Shown: positions 42,830 to 52,684, counted from the stretch's first letter. The stretch: 60,213 nucleotides of DNA from Saprospiraceae bacterium (GCA_028280415.1 JANQLV010000066.1:1-60213); one strand, 5' to 3'. Made by a program: numbers and translations. The notes: generated by a model not told the origin, from the letters alone.

Positions 42830-43666
42830 TCAGTCATTCCCCCCTGACTGATAACCTAACTCCATCATAATATGCTGTTGATTCTTTTTATGTTCATCTT
42901 TCAGTCCTTGCGGAAAAGGAAATCGCTTCAACCAGTCAGCTAAAGAAAAATCCGTCCCATTTTGTATGCTGCTTATTAGTTCTGTCAGATAAGCCTTGTC
43001 CCTATTCTTCCTACTCAGAATTTCATTATAATCATTCTTTACGATTGCTCCATGACCGGGTATCAGCAACTGTATCGGATGCTTTTGCAAAATCAAATCT
43101 ATCTTGTCTAGGGTTTGCAAATAATCGGAACTACTATAATACACAAAGGGAAATTCCAGATCACTCAAATAATCCCCTGCCAAGAAAATTCCTTCCCCTT
43201 CAATAATCGTAAACAAGCCATCCGCAGTATGACCGGGAGCTTGATAAAAACTCAGACTAAAATCATCCAATATCAATCGCTCCCCGTCTGTACTAATGCA
43301 GAAATCTACCTCGGGGTAACTTAAAGTATAATCCCTTTGCAGATAATGCTTTTGATCAAAGTCCCGAATTTCCTCTAATATTTCGGATTTGCGAATATTT
43401 TCCTGAAATGCCTGAGAAGCAATTACTTTGGCTTCCGGAAATAAACCATAACCGAGGATATGATCATAATCAGAATGAGTGAACAGCAAATAAAGCGATT
43501 GATCAGCATGATGTGCCGTAAGATAATCTCTGATAAACTGCACTTCATTGGGCAACCAGTTAGGATCGACCAATAAAGCCGTATTTGATTTATGGAATAA
43601 AATCGAATTGGTTTGATACAGGCCACTTTGAAAAAGTGTTAATGAAGCATTTTGATAGATGATCAT
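42830..43666 (-). CDS. MBL-fold metallo-hydrolase
   Basis: The protein has 278 residues. The metal motif reads 'LFTHSDYDHILG', so the usual H-x-H-x-D-H has Asp at the second position. The later ligands are in place: 'APGHTADGLF' (His), 'FLAGDYLSD' (Asp) and 'LLIPGHGAIV' (His). Its ATG overlaps the stop of the ypdA gene (ATGA, 43663-43666), so the two are translationally coupled and probably act in one pathway. A thiol-related hydrolase is possible given the YpdA partner (inference). Confidence 0.85.
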   Translation of the reverse strand: MIIYQNASLTLFQSGLYQTNSILFHKSNTALLVDPNWLPNEVQFIRDYLTAHHADQSLYLLFTHSDYDHILGYGLFPEAKVIASQAFQENIRKSEILEEIRDFDQKHYLQRDYTLSYPEVDFCISTDGERLILDDFSLSFYQAPGHTADGLFTIIEGEGIFLAGDYLSDLEFPFVYYSSSDYLQTLDKIDLILQKHPIQLLIPGHGAIVKNDYNEILSRKNRDKAYLTELISSIQNGTDFSLADWLKRFPFPQGLKDEHKKNQQHIMMELGYQSGGND

Positions 43667-44646
43667 GTACTAACCTGTATCTGTTTTTTAATATCTGAAA
43701 TAATAATCTCGGCGTGTATACGGGTATTCTCTATGAAAAGCTTACTGGTCTGCATTCCGGCAATACTCACTCCTGCCATATATATTCCGGGGATATTGGT
43801 TTCCAGCGTTTCGGAATTGTGTACAGGTGTTCGAAATGCATCGTCCTGAAACTGTATTCCGCAACGAACAAAAAAATCATAATCCGGTTTATAACCGGTC
43901 ATGGCCAGTACGAAATCATTTGGAATCGTCAAGCCACCTTCCTCTGTTTCAATAATCACCTCATCCTCCAGAATTTCAATCACATTAGCATTAAAATAGG
44001 CTTTAATTGCTCCTTCTTTGATTCGATTCAATATATTCGGACGAATCCAGTATTTAACGGAAGGTTTGATTTCCGGTTTGCGAATAACCATAGTGACTTC
44101 CGCGCCTTTGTAATAAGTTTCCAGTGCAACATCACAAGCAGAATTCCCCGCTCCAACAATAATGATTTTTTGCCCCACGTAATTATGCGGCTCATCGTAA
44201 TAGTGCTTTACTTTAGGCAGCTGTTCTCCGGGGACATCCAAAGGGCGATAATTATCATAAAAGCCCGTAGCGAGGATTACTTTGCGACTGTAATAGGTAT
44301 CTTTTAGCGTAATGACCTCAAAATAAGATTTTGAATCATCCTGATCGATCCATTCTACTTCTTCGTAAAACTTGATATTGAGTTGCCAGGATTCCATCAC
44401 TCTTCTAAAATATTCCAAAGACTCCCGGCGAGTTGGTTTGTCACCATGAGAAATAAACGGAACTGCTCCTATTTCCAGCAGATTAGAAGTACTGAAAAAA
44501 GTCATATTGGTCGGAAAGTTAAACAATGAATTGACCAATACTCCTTTTTCTAAAACAAGGTAATCCAGTCCGGCTTTTTTTGCTTCAATCGCACAAGTCA
44601 AACCAATTGGCCCTGCTCCCACAATAATCAAATCGTATGTTTTCAT
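43663..44646 (-). CDS. ypdA: YpdA family bacillithiol disulfide reductase
   Basis: The protein has 327 residues. The FAD dinucleotide motif 'LIIVGAGPIGLTCAIEAKKA' is at the N-terminus and the NADPH motif 'IIIVGAGNSACDVALETYY' is central. 'NFPTNMTFFSTSNLLEIGAV' is the YpdA (TIGR04018) signature, which thioredoxin reductases lack, and there is no CxxC redox pair. It reduces bacillithiol disulfide in species that use this thiol. It overlaps the MBL-hydrolase gene by four bases and lies 60 bases from the M48 protease gene on the same strand. Confidence 0.9.
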   Translation of the reverse strand: MKTYDLIIVGAGPIGLTCAIEAKKAGLDYLVLEKGVLVNSLFNFPTNMTFFSTSNLLEIGAVPFISHGDKPTRRESLEYFRRVMESWQLNIKFYEEVEWIDQDDSKSYFEVITLKDTYYSRKVILATGFYDNYRPLDVPGEQLPKVKHYYDEPHNYVGQKIIIVGAGNSACDVALETYYKGAEVTMVIRKPEIKPSVKYWIRPNILNRIKEGAIKAYFNANVIEILEDEVIIETEEGGLTIPNDFVLAMTGYKPDYDFFVRCGIQFQDDAFRTPVHNSETLETNIPGIYMAGVSIAGMQTSKLFIENTRIHAEIIISDIKKQIQVST

Positions 44647-44706
44647 CTTAAGTTTCGCTCTTTCGATTCGCCTCTGGTTCCGAAAACAGAAGGCGGATCA
44701 ACAAAT

Positions 44707-46191
44707 TTATTCCCCGATTACTTTTATCAACATCCCCGCAGGAATATTATCCGTTAGTTCCATGCTATTTAAAATGGCAACTTCTTCCATTTTTTCATTA
44801 GGAATATTATAAGAACGGAAAATATTTTGCAATGTGCCCGAATTCGTCACTTTAATGACTTTGACCCGATCCGGTTTGACATTAATCCGGGATTGATCCG
44901 TTAGTTTCTTAAAGTTTCTCATCGTATTTTCAAAAGTACCGGAAAAGGTAAAGTAATCCGAACTTTTCGTCACCCCAAAAATCTGATAAATAATATTATC
45001 ATACTGATAGAAATAGGACAGGATTTTTAGCTCCGGTGACTGGTTACCGCTCTGATCAGATTGCGCGGGCTGCACTGCTTCTAAGCGCATCGCATCAAAA
45101 CCATTGACATTTTTTCTCTTGGAGGAATTCAAATTCAATTTATTATCGGTAACAAATTGCTGAGCGGCCTGCTCCAGGTTTTGTCCTTGTGCCAGCCTCA
45201 GGACCATCAGGGCCTTACCTTCCTTCTGCCCCATCTGTACTTGTGAAGGAGAGTTGGCAACCTGCCAGTTATCCGGAACCGGGTATTCGAATTTAAGTTC
45301 AGGATGAAAAAACTTGCCATCAGCTACATATCCCTGCCTCGGGTCTTCTCCGTAAATCAGGCCATCAATCATCTTGAGGTATTTTTCGCGATTAATCGCA
45401 TAATCTCTCCCGGGATCCTTGGCCTGCCATTTCTTAGCCATCTGACCAACTTTCACAAAACGATCACCCGGGTCAGGATGGGTTGATAACATGGTAGGTG
45501 GTCCTTCCGCATCCCCGCGCATACGCTTCAGGGTATTGAAAAAATTAGCCATTTCTTTAGCATCGTAACCAATTCGAGTAGAATACTCTACTCCCAATTT
45601 ATCCGACTCGGATTCGTTGGAGCGACTAAACCTCAAAAACAATAAGCCCATACTCGTTTGGGCTATATCCGCATAATTTCGAAATTCCTTAGAGGCAATT
45701 ACCCCACCGACAAAAACAGCCTGGGCTACAATCTGCTTGGAATATTGCCGGGCAGAGTGACGCGCAGTGATATGTCCGATCTCGTGACCGAGTACGCCGG
45801 CAAACTCCGCTTCATTATTGAAATGGGCCATGATACCGCGAGTGAAATAAACATATCCTCCGGGTACCGCAAAAGCATTTACTATAGGTGAATCCAGTAT
45901 TTTAAATTCGTAAGGCAATTCGGGACGGTGCGAAATAGCAGCCATTTCCTTGCCTTTTTCATTAATAAAAGCCTGCATTTCAGCATTTTCATATTTCCCG
46001 TACTGGGCTACGACCTGAGGATCATAGCTTTTTCCCATTTCAATTTCCTGCTTAGTGGACATCAGACTCAGCTCTTTTTTACCCGTGACCGGATTATAGG
46101 CACAGGTTGGGAGCAAAATAGTGGCCAGCAAAAGCGCCGAAGCCATTATTACAGGTGAAAAGCGTTTGGATATCATATTTTTAAATTTCAA
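44707..46191 (-). CDS. M48 family lipoprotein metalloprotease with LysM-like end
   Basis: The protein has 494 residues. A signal peptide ends in the lipobox 'LLPTC' (C30). 'YNPVTGKKELSLMS' and the zinc motif H136-E-I-G-H140 in 'GVLGHEIGHITARHSARQ' mark an M48/BepA/LoiP-type protease; the third ligand is probably the Glu in 'SNESESDKLGVEY'. The middle region resembles the lipoprotein attachment domains of this family. The last 50 residues ('IKVTNSGTLQNIFRSYNIP' ... 'IPAGMLIKVIGE') look like a LysM peptidoglycan-binding module. It is likely periplasmic quality control of outer-membrane proteins. Confidence 0.9.
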   Translation of the reverse strand: MKFKNMISKRFSPVIMASALLLATILLPTCAYNPVTGKKELSLMSTKQEIEMGKSYDPQVVAQYGKYENAEMQAFINEKGKEMAAISHRPELPYEFKILDSPIVNAFAVPGGYVYFTRGIMAHFNNEAEFAGVLGHEIGHITARHSARQYSKQIVAQAVFVGGVIASKEFRNYADIAQTSMGLLFLRFSRSNESESDKLGVEYSTRIGYDAKEMANFFNTLKRMRGDAEGPPTMLSTHPDPGDRFVKVGQMAKKWQAKDPGRDYAINREKYLKMIDGLIYGEDPRQGYVADGKFFHPELKFEYPVPDNWQVANSPSQVQMGQKEGKALMVLRLAQGQNLEQAAQQFVTDNKLNLNSSKRKNVNGFDAMRLEAVQPAQSDQSGNQSPELKILSYFYQYDNIIYQIFGVTKSSDYFTFSGTFENTMRNFKKLTDQSRINVKPDRVKVIKVTNSGTLQNIFRSYNIPNEKMEEVAILNSMELTDNIPAGMLIKVIGE

Positions 46192-46347
46192 TTAATTTGT
46201 ATCAAAAATAGGGTACTTGCTCAATTTGACCTAATTCCCCATTGCTTATTTGACTTATTTTTTATCCGGAAGTTACATATAAAGCGGAAAAGGTGAAGAG
46301 GGGCCCGGCACCTTTGCATACTTCTCAGAATTCACTAGCTTTGGTGC

Positions 46348-47508
46348 ATGATCAATCCCGGGCATTCCTTGAATATTCTTTTTTTGGCCTCCTGGTATCC
46401 CACCAGAGTAGAACCTCAAAACGGCAACTTCATCCAAAGGCATGCCGAAGCGGTTTCGCTCAATTGCAATGTTGCCTGTTTACATGTATTCTCTATCCCT
46501 GGGATTAAAGGTTTTGAAATCGATGCACAATGGAGGAATAACGTTTTCGAAGTGATTGTTTATTTCGGAAAAACGGGTAAATATTTTCCTTTGCGAAAAA
46601 TAAATCGCTATCTGAAAGCACATCGCCTGGGTTTTAAAAAAGTGCTGGAAGTATTCCAAAAGATCGACCTGGTACATCTTAATGTATTTTTCCCGGCCGG
46701 GATTTTCGCTTTGGAACTACAGCGTAAATATAGTTTACCTTTTGTAATTACCGAGCATTGGACCGCCTTTCTGGATATCAATCCACATGCATTCAACTGG
46801 TTTGAAAAATTTTATATTATAAAAACGGGTAAAGGGGCAGCCTGTATTTGTCCGGTTTCCTACGATCTAAAAAAAGCTATCGAAAATATGGGGATTCCCG
46901 GACCTTATAAAATCATTCCCAATGTCGTAGATACGAATTTGTTTCATCTGGGTAAAAGAAGAGATTTTACGATAAAAAAAATCCTGCATGTTTCTACACT
47001 GAATGATCAGCATAAAAATGTTATCGGCATTCTTCGAGTCACTGCAAGGTTACAAAAAGAACGACAGGACTTTAAGCTTACTTTAGCCGGTAATAAATAC
47101 GGAGATTTGCACCATCGGCACATCGACCAATTAGGCATTCAAAAAGAATTAGTCGAAATCCACGAAGAGATTCCTTTGGAGGCAATCGCTGCTATGATGC
47201 AGGAACACCACATTTTCGTTTTGTTTAGCAATTACGAGAATTTGCCTTGCGTTATTTCAGAAGCACAAGCCTCGGGAATGGTAGTGCTGGCAACGGATGT
47301 GGGGGGAGTAAATGAGATGATTGATGCAAAGAATGGGCTATTGATCAAAGCGAAAGACGAAGAAGCTTTGTATAAACAATTAAATAGTCTTCTGGATCGC
47401 CTCGATGACTATGATCCGCAAGAAATCAGCAGGAGTGCCAAAGCCAGGTACAGCTACCAAAGTGTGGCGGATCAATATCTCGAAGTCTATCAATCTACCC
47501 TAGAATAA
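46348..47508 (+). CDS. Glycosyltransferase family 4 protein
   Basis: The protein has 386 residues. It shows the GT-B fold of GT4: 'LNILFLASWYPTRVEPQNGN' with 'GNFIQRHA' at the N-terminus, 'VITEHWTAF', 'KIIPNVVDTNLF', 'ILHVSTLNDQHKNVIGILR' and the donor-binding 'NLPCVISEAQASGMVVLATD' with the conserved E-x7-E-like acidic pair. It transfers a sugar to a lipid- or glycan-linked acceptor. It is the first gene of a three-gene run: the AsnB-like gene begins 11 bases later and the flippase overlaps that. Confidence 0.9.
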   Translation: MINPGHSLNILFLASWYPTRVEPQNGNFIQRHAEAVSLNCNVACLHVFSIPGIKGFEIDAQWRNNVFEVIVYFGKTGKYFPLRKINRYLKAHRLGFKKVLEVFQKIDLVHLNVFFPAGIFALELQRKYSLPFVITEHWTAFLDINPHAFNWFEKFYIIKTGKGAACICPVSYDLKKAIENMGIPGPYKIIPNVVDTNLFHLGKRRDFTIKKILHVSTLNDQHKNVIGILRVTARLQKERQDFKLTLAGNKYGDLHHRHIDQLGIQKELVEIHEEIPLEAIAAMMQEHHIFVLFSNYENLPCVISEAQASGMVVLATDVGGVNEMIDAKNGLLIKAKDEEALYKQLNSLLDRLDDYDPQEISRSAKARYSYQSVADQYLEVYQSTLE

Positions 47509-47519
47509 AGCCAGATCAC

Positions 47520-49238
47520 ATGCACTTCGGTTTTAAAGTAATTGTTAAGCAAAATATTTCGAAGTCACTGGATACCAGTGCGCATAACCTGGCTGGCTTT
47601 GTTTATACTTCCAAAACTTCCGCTACCTGTTTTCAATTTTATTATTACCGGAATAAAAACTTTGAGAAAGATAAACTCTTTTTCGAAACGGATGAGCTCA
47701 TTGCCGGAATCGATGGAGTTATACTGAATCTCGACCTGTTAAAAAAAACTTATGTCATTGATCAATGGCAGGATTTATTCCTTTTCCTTTATAAAAAATA
47801 TCAGGAAAACATTGCTCAACATTTATGCGGAGTATATTGCGGATTCTTGTTTGAAAAACAAACAGAAAAGCTCATTTACTTTACCAATCATTGCGCTACC
47901 AAAAAAGTATACTATCATCAATCGGATAAAGGCTTCATTATTACTTCTTCCTTAAAGCAAATCTCGAAATATCTCATTTCTAAAGGTCAGCATCCTGAAC
48001 TCGATAAAACAGCAGCCTACAGTTTACTCACTTATGGAGGGATGTATAAAAACAGGAGTTTAATGCGCGGTGTATACAGGCTGCATGGCGGCGAAATGCT
48101 TCGGGGACAAGGCACTCAGCTCCGCTTGAGCAAGTTTTACGATTATAATGCTACCACTATCCGGGAAAGGCCGGAAAAAGCAATTATTGATGATTTGGAA
48201 GCAACTTTTCGCTTGGCTCTAAAGCTGGAATATCAAAAAGATATTGCTTATGGCCACCGTCATCTGGCCACTTTAAGCGGAGGATTGGACTCCCGGATGA
48301 ATGTATTCCTTGCCGCAAAAGAAGGGTATGAAGTAAGCAATTTGTGTTTTTCGCAAAGCAATTATGCGGATGAGCGAATTGCCAGAGCCATTGCCAAAAA
48401 ACTGAAACAGGAAATCTACTTTGTTCCATTGGACGGTGGAAAATATGTTTTCGATTATGAGGAAAACATGAATATTTACGAAGGCCAGATATTTTATCCT
48501 TCTTCGGCACATTTCAATTTTTCAATAAAAAAGATAGACCTTTCAGGATTCGGACTCATCCATTCCGGCTTGTTAGGCGATGGAATTCTTGGGACGCATA
48601 TTAGCCGCCCGATTAGCGGGAGTCCCGATCTTCGCGCAAAGCTAATTTCTAAAAAACTTTTCCCAAAAATTGAAAAACCAATGGAGCAACTGGGAAAGGA
48701 ATATTGCTCAGAAGATATTTTTAATTTGCATCAGCGCTTTTTCAATTTTATTGCTTCCGGAGCCTGGGCTATGGAACGATTCAAATATTTGGTTTCCCCT
48801 TTTTTATACCCGGATTTCCTGGAAATCTGCTTGCAAATACCCGCACATTATAAATACCGGCAAAGTATTTATATCAAATGGATTAACCGCTATCACCCTG
48901 AAATGACTCAATTCGTTTGGGAAACAACGGGAATGAGGCCTCGTTATAGCTGGCAGCAGCAAATTAGTCCTTATACGAAAAAAGCAATAGCTTTATGGTA
49001 CAGGATTCGGGGTAAAGGTCATCAATTAAATATGACTCCCTACCAATACTGGTACGAAAATGATCCCGATATGCAGCGATTTATGCAGACTGTTTTTGAT
49101 CAGGAAATCGCAAAAGTGGAAGGTGATCCTGAACTATGGAAAGATGCTAATTTCTTATTTAAAAGCGGAAATGCAATTGAAAAAACTTTAGTAATGACCT
49201 TACTCGGCGCTGTTGAACTTTTAAATATTCGCGTTTGA
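47520..49238 (+). CDS. Asparagine-synthetase-like protein without glutaminase cysteine
   Basis: The protein has 572 residues. The ATP-pyrophosphatase loop S253-G-G-L-D-S258 in 'LATLSGGLDSRMNVFL' and the downstream 'HSGLLGDGILGTH' match the AsnB synthetase domain. The N-terminal half resembles the Ntn glutaminase fold ('LIAGIDGVILNLDLL', 'GVYCGFLF', 'GFIITSSLKQISKYL'), but residue 2 is His, not the catalytic Cys, so it cannot use glutamine in the standard way. Such proteins in glycan clusters are thought to amidate sugars or other acids (established for a few, inferred here). It lies between GT4 and the flippase. Confidence 0.85.
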   Translation: MHFGFKVIVKQNISKSLDTSAHNLAGFVYTSKTSATCFQFYYYRNKNFEKDKLFFETDELIAGIDGVILNLDLLKKTYVIDQWQDLFLFLYKKYQENIAQHLCGVYCGFLFEKQTEKLIYFTNHCATKKVYYHQSDKGFIITSSLKQISKYLISKGQHPELDKTAAYSLLTYGGMYKNRSLMRGVYRLHGGEMLRGQGTQLRLSKFYDYNATTIRERPEKAIIDDLEATFRLALKLEYQKDIAYGHRHLATLSGGLDSRMNVFLAAKEGYEVSNLCFSQSNYADERIARAIAKKLKQEIYFVPLDGGKYVFDYEENMNIYEGQIFYPSSAHFNFSIKKIDLSGFGLIHSGLLGDGILGTHISRPISGSPDLRAKLISKKLFPKIEKPMEQLGKEYCSEDIFNLHQRFFNFIASGAWAMERFKYLVSPFLYPDFLEICLQIPAHYKYRQSIYIKWINRYHPEMTQFVWETTGMRPRYSWQQQISPYTKKAIALWYRIRGKGHQLNMTPYQYWYENDPDMQRFMQTVFDQEIAKVEGDPELWKDANFLFKSGNAIEKTLVMTLLGAVELLNIRV

Positions 49239-50515
49239 AAGCACTGGATTTCATTAATAATTTTATTGCTCGAAAAGGCCTGGTGGTAATGCTTTCCGTA
49301 TTTCTGGCCAAGGCCCTTAATTTTATAGTATCCGTACTTGTGATTCGAATCCTGGAAAAATCCGAGTTCGGTTTGATTGCTTTTGGTCTGACGGTCATTT
49401 CCTTCTTTGCCCCTTTTGCCGGTGCAGGTATACACCAGGGGTTGTTGCGTTTCGGAGCACTGCAGCGAGGACAAATAAGCAAGAAAATACTCTTCCAAAA
49501 GACCTTTAAAATCGGTTTAAAGTATTCTGTTCTTCTAAGCATTTTATTCATTCTTTGCAGCCCGCTTATCGCTCTAAAACTCCCCGGAGCTATTCCCTAT
49601 ATGCTGTTGATGAGCCTCCAGTTAATCAGCCTATTTATTTTCTCAATGATTCAGGTTTATTGCCGGCTGATTCATCGAAATCGTTTATTTGCAATTATTG
49701 ACATTCAAAATAATGTATTGCTTTTGATTTTCAATGTAGGAATGTGCTACTTCATGGGCGGTTTTGGCTATGTACTCAGTATGATTTTTGTTCCCTTGTT
49801 TTTAGGATTGTTTTATTTAAAAAAGTTGAATCTGAGCCCTGTAGGCTTATCAAAAAAACTGATTGGAAAAGTAGAAAACGGTTTTGATTTTTCGTTCAAA
49901 GAATTGTTCTCTTATGGCCTATACACCAGTGCCGGAGGCGTACTCTCACAATTACTATTCGCAATTGATGTGCTTTTGATCGGGAACTTGCTCAGCGATC
50001 CGGAACAACTGGCTCAATATAAAGCTTCCAATATCATCCCGTTCAGCTTAATCGGACTTTCCATAGCTGTCTTGACCACAGATTTCGTAAAACTGGCCAG
50101 TACGTCCAGCACCAATAAGAAAGCGATAGGCCAATACTATTTCAATTATTTAAAAATTTTCAGCCTGCTAAGCTTCGGGATTGTTCTGTTTTTTTACTTC
50201 TTTTCCCCCTTCCTGATGCAGCTATTCGGAGCAAAGTACCAGGGACATGCTCAATTGATGTATATCTTTTCCATAGGTGTAGCCGGTGCTTTGTTATTTC
50301 GAGTGCCTTTGGGGAATTTACTTTCGGCAATTGGCTGGCCCAAAGTGAATGCTTTTTTTTCCATTATCATCCTGATCCTCAATCTGGTCAGCAATTATTT
50401 TATGATCAAAAAATATGGTATAGAAGGCGCCGCTATTACAACTTCTGCTTTGATGTGGTTATCCGGATTGCTCTCTTTAGGTGCATTTATCTATTTCCTG
50501 AGGATGAAAAATTGA
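49235..50515 (+). CDS. Polysaccharide/oligosaccharide flippase (Wzx-like, MOP superfamily)
   Basis: The protein has 426 residues with about 12 predicted membrane segments. The N-terminus 'FINNFIARKGLVVMLSVFLA' is followed by 'IRILEKSEFGLIAFGLTVIS', the typical start of Wzx/RfbX proteins, and 'FGAKYQGHAQLMYIFSIG' and 'NYFMIKKYGIEGAAITTSAL' are late family motifs. It would translocate a lipid-linked glycan. The start is a TTG at 49235 that overlaps the upstream TGA (TTGA), so it is translationally coupled to the AsnB-like gene. Confidence 0.88.
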   Translation: MKALDFINNFIARKGLVVMLSVFLAKALNFIVSVLVIRILEKSEFGLIAFGLTVISFFAPFAGAGIHQGLLRFGALQRGQISKKILFQKTFKIGLKYSVLLSILFILCSPLIALKLPGAIPYMLLMSLQLISLFIFSMIQVYCRLIHRNRLFAIIDIQNNVLLLIFNVGMCYFMGGFGYVLSMIFVPLFLGLFYLKKLNLSPVGLSKKLIGKVENGFDFSFKELFSYGLYTSAGGVLSQLLFAIDVLLIGNLLSDPEQLAQYKASNIIPFSLIGLSIAVLTTDFVKLASTSSTNKKAIGQYYFNYLKIFSLLSFGIVLFFYFFSPFLMQLFGAKYQGHAQLMYIFSIGVAGALLFRVPLGNLLSAIGWPKVNAFFSIIILILNLVSNYFMIKKYGIEGAAITTSALMWLSGLLSLGAFIYFLRMKN

Positions 50516-50525
50516 TCAAGAATAT

Positions 50526-51863
50526 TTAGAGGTCGAATTCTTCCTCCTTGAAAATGACACCATGCTCCTTAAGCTCTTCCAGCACCGGATCGTAAACTTC
50601 TTTCATCACCGGAATATTTACTCCTTTAGCCGTTATTTTTCCTTGCATTACCAGTTTTGCAAATATCCCCATGGGTACACCTACCAACTTCGCCATTGCG
50701 GTATCGATCGAATTGCTCCCTTTGAGTACCAGTGTTGAGTGAAGTTCTTTCTTTTTACCTTCCAGCTCATATTCAAACTCATGGCGCATAATGATCATAT
50801 CCTTATCATCTTCTTTGAGTTTCCATTTATCAAGCAGGAGATTTTCAAGGATCAAAGCAGGCGTTGCCCGCTCCATACCAATGCGTTTATTTCTAAATAA
50901 ACCCAGCCAATCCAGTTTACGCATTACAGGAGAATAGGGCGTTTCTCCTAAAAACTCGGCTATGCGTTCCCGCACCGACCCTGTACCTTCATTCGGACCG
51001 AGGTAGGCTTCCATCAGAGAGTGGTAGGTCAAATCTTTGGATTCCAGGATTGGATAAGAACCATCCGTCAGGCCAATTTTAATCAAGGCATTCCAGGCAT
51101 CGCAAAAGCCTGCATAGCGGATTGTTCCACGAAGGATATTCGGAATATCAGAAAGCCCGTATACATCCCGGTAAAGCAGTGAATCGCGATTTGCATAAAC
51201 CTCAAATTCTCCCATATCCTTTACCTTAATGATGCGGTATTGCCGGAAAAGGCGATTATAGGGAATGTATTTATACTTTCCATTTTCCAGGTACTGTGCT
51301 GTCCCCTGCCCTGCCAGCACAACGTTGCGTGGATTCCAGGTAAATTTATAGTGCCAGGGATTATCATCACTCTCGGGAGCGATTAATCCACCTGTGTATG
51401 AGCGAAAAGAGGTCAATTTGCCCCCTTTTTCAATAATTTCATCAATTTTTTGTTTTGCTGACATATGGTCAATCCCCGGATCCAGTCCCATTTCTCCCAT
51501 AAATATCAGCTCCCGGTTGCGCGCTTCATCTCCCAATCGGTACATTTCCTTGGAAACATAGGAAGCAGTGATCAAATGCTTATTGAGCCGGATACAATCA
51601 TGCGCTACTTCCAGATGCAAATGCGCAGGCAATAGCGAAACCACGACATCAGCTCTTTCGATCAAGTCTTTGCGGTCATTAACCTTCATTACATCCAACC
51701 AGGTACTTCTCCCACAAGGATGATTATTTACTTTTTGTGCCGCGAGTTCGGGATCTGCATCTGCTACAGTCACGAACCAGGCATTTTCCTGAGCTTGTTT
51801 CAAAATATAATTGATTAAAGCTGTAGCCGATCTACCGGCACCAATAACAAGGATATTTTTCAT
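50526..51863 (-). CDS. Saccharopine dehydrogenase-like protein
   Basis: The protein has 445 residues. The Rossmann start is 'NILVIGAGRSATALINYIL', with 'ADVVVSLLPAHLHLEVAHDC' and 'ELIFMGEMGLDPGIDHMSAK'; 'DPGIDHM' is the signature of saccharopine reductase/dehydrogenase (LYS9-type). 'FRSYTGGLIAPESDDNPWHY' is the substrate region. It is probably involved in lysine metabolism via saccharopine, or carboxynorspermidine-type chemistry. It converges with the flippase gene, 10 bases apart, and stands alone. Confidence 0.88.
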   Translation of the reverse strand: MKNILVIGAGRSATALINYILKQAQENAWFVTVADADPELAAQKVNNHPCGRSTWLDVMKVNDRKDLIERADVVVSLLPAHLHLEVAHDCIRLNKHLITASYVSKEMYRLGDEARNRELIFMGEMGLDPGIDHMSAKQKIDEIIEKGGKLTSFRSYTGGLIAPESDDNPWHYKFTWNPRNVVLAGQGTAQYLENGKYKYIPYNRLFRQYRIIKVKDMGEFEVYANRDSLLYRDVYGLSDIPNILRGTIRYAGFCDAWNALIKIGLTDGSYPILESKDLTYHSLMEAYLGPNEGTGSVRERIAEFLGETPYSPVMRKLDWLGLFRNKRIGMERATPALILENLLLDKWKLKEDDKDMIIMRHEFEYELEGKKKELHSTLVLKGSNSIDTAMAKLVGVPMGIFAKLVMQGKITAKGVNIPVMKEVYDPVLEELKEHGVIFKEEEFDL

Positions 51864-52082
51864 ATTTTCAGTGTCCTAATTTTGCAAGCGCAAATTTATT
51901 GTATTTTTAGAATAAAGTAAATCCGAACGAATATTTCCAAAGGCCAAAATTTGTCCAAGTCTCAAAAATCGTTATGAGGGCAGAATTTTAAAGCCAACAA
52001 TTTTGTCTATTTTTAGTATAAAAGGGCAGATACAAGGATTTGCAGTAAAGGGTCAGACCCATTGAGCGTTTAAATTTAGCTA

Positions 52083-52565
52083 ATGAAAAAACAAATTCTA
52101 AAAACTGAGGTATTAGTTTATGATTCCGAAAATAAGCTCCCGGATATTTATCAAAAACTGTTAAAGCAAGCGCATATAGAGGTCGGGAATGCCTATGCTC
52201 CTTATTCCAATTTTAGAGTTGGGGCAGCTATACTACTCGAAAATGGTGAAATAATCGGGGGGAGCAATCAGGAAAATGCCGCCTACCCGGTTTGTATATG
52301 TGCGGAACGTGTAGCGCTTTCAGCCGCAGCGGCTCTATACCCTGATACAGCGATTAAAGCCATCGCGCTCACTGCCAAAAGTCCCAGTATGGTTTTAGAG
52401 CAACCCGTCTCTCCCTGTGGAACCTGCCGCCAGTTTATGATTGAAGTCCAGGAAAAACACCAGCAAAAATATCTTGTTTTCCTGCAAGGAGAAACCGGAC
52501 CGGTTTATCAGATCGACTCTCCTAAAGATTTGTTGCCATTGTATTTTGATGCCAGTGTCTTATAA
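52083..52565 (+). CDS. cdd: Cytidine deaminase
   Basis: The protein has 160 residues. The zinc site is C73-A-E75 in 'CICAERVAL' and C112-G-T-C115 in 'SPCGTCRQFM', the C-A-E/P-C-x-x-C pattern of homotetrameric cytidine deaminase. 'AYAPYSNFRVGAAILLENG' binds the nucleoside. It deaminates cytidine and deoxycytidine in pyrimidine salvage. It is somewhat longer at the N-terminus than the B. subtilis enzyme. Confidence 0.94.
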   Translation: MKKQILKTEVLVYDSENKLPDIYQKLLKQAHIEVGNAYAPYSNFRVGAAILLENGEIIGGSNQENAAYPVCICAERVALSAAAALYPDTAIKAIALTAKSPSMVLEQPVSPCGTCRQFMIEVQEKHQQKYLVFLQGETGPVYQIDSPKDLLPLYFDASVL

Positions 52566-52684
52566 TCATTCGGAACGTCACTCGTCGCTCGTTATTCGAT
52601 TTTCGATACTCGATTTTCGTAGTAGGATTTCATGATAGTACAACTAATTATTATATTGCATTGCTTCACTTTGAAAAAACACCT

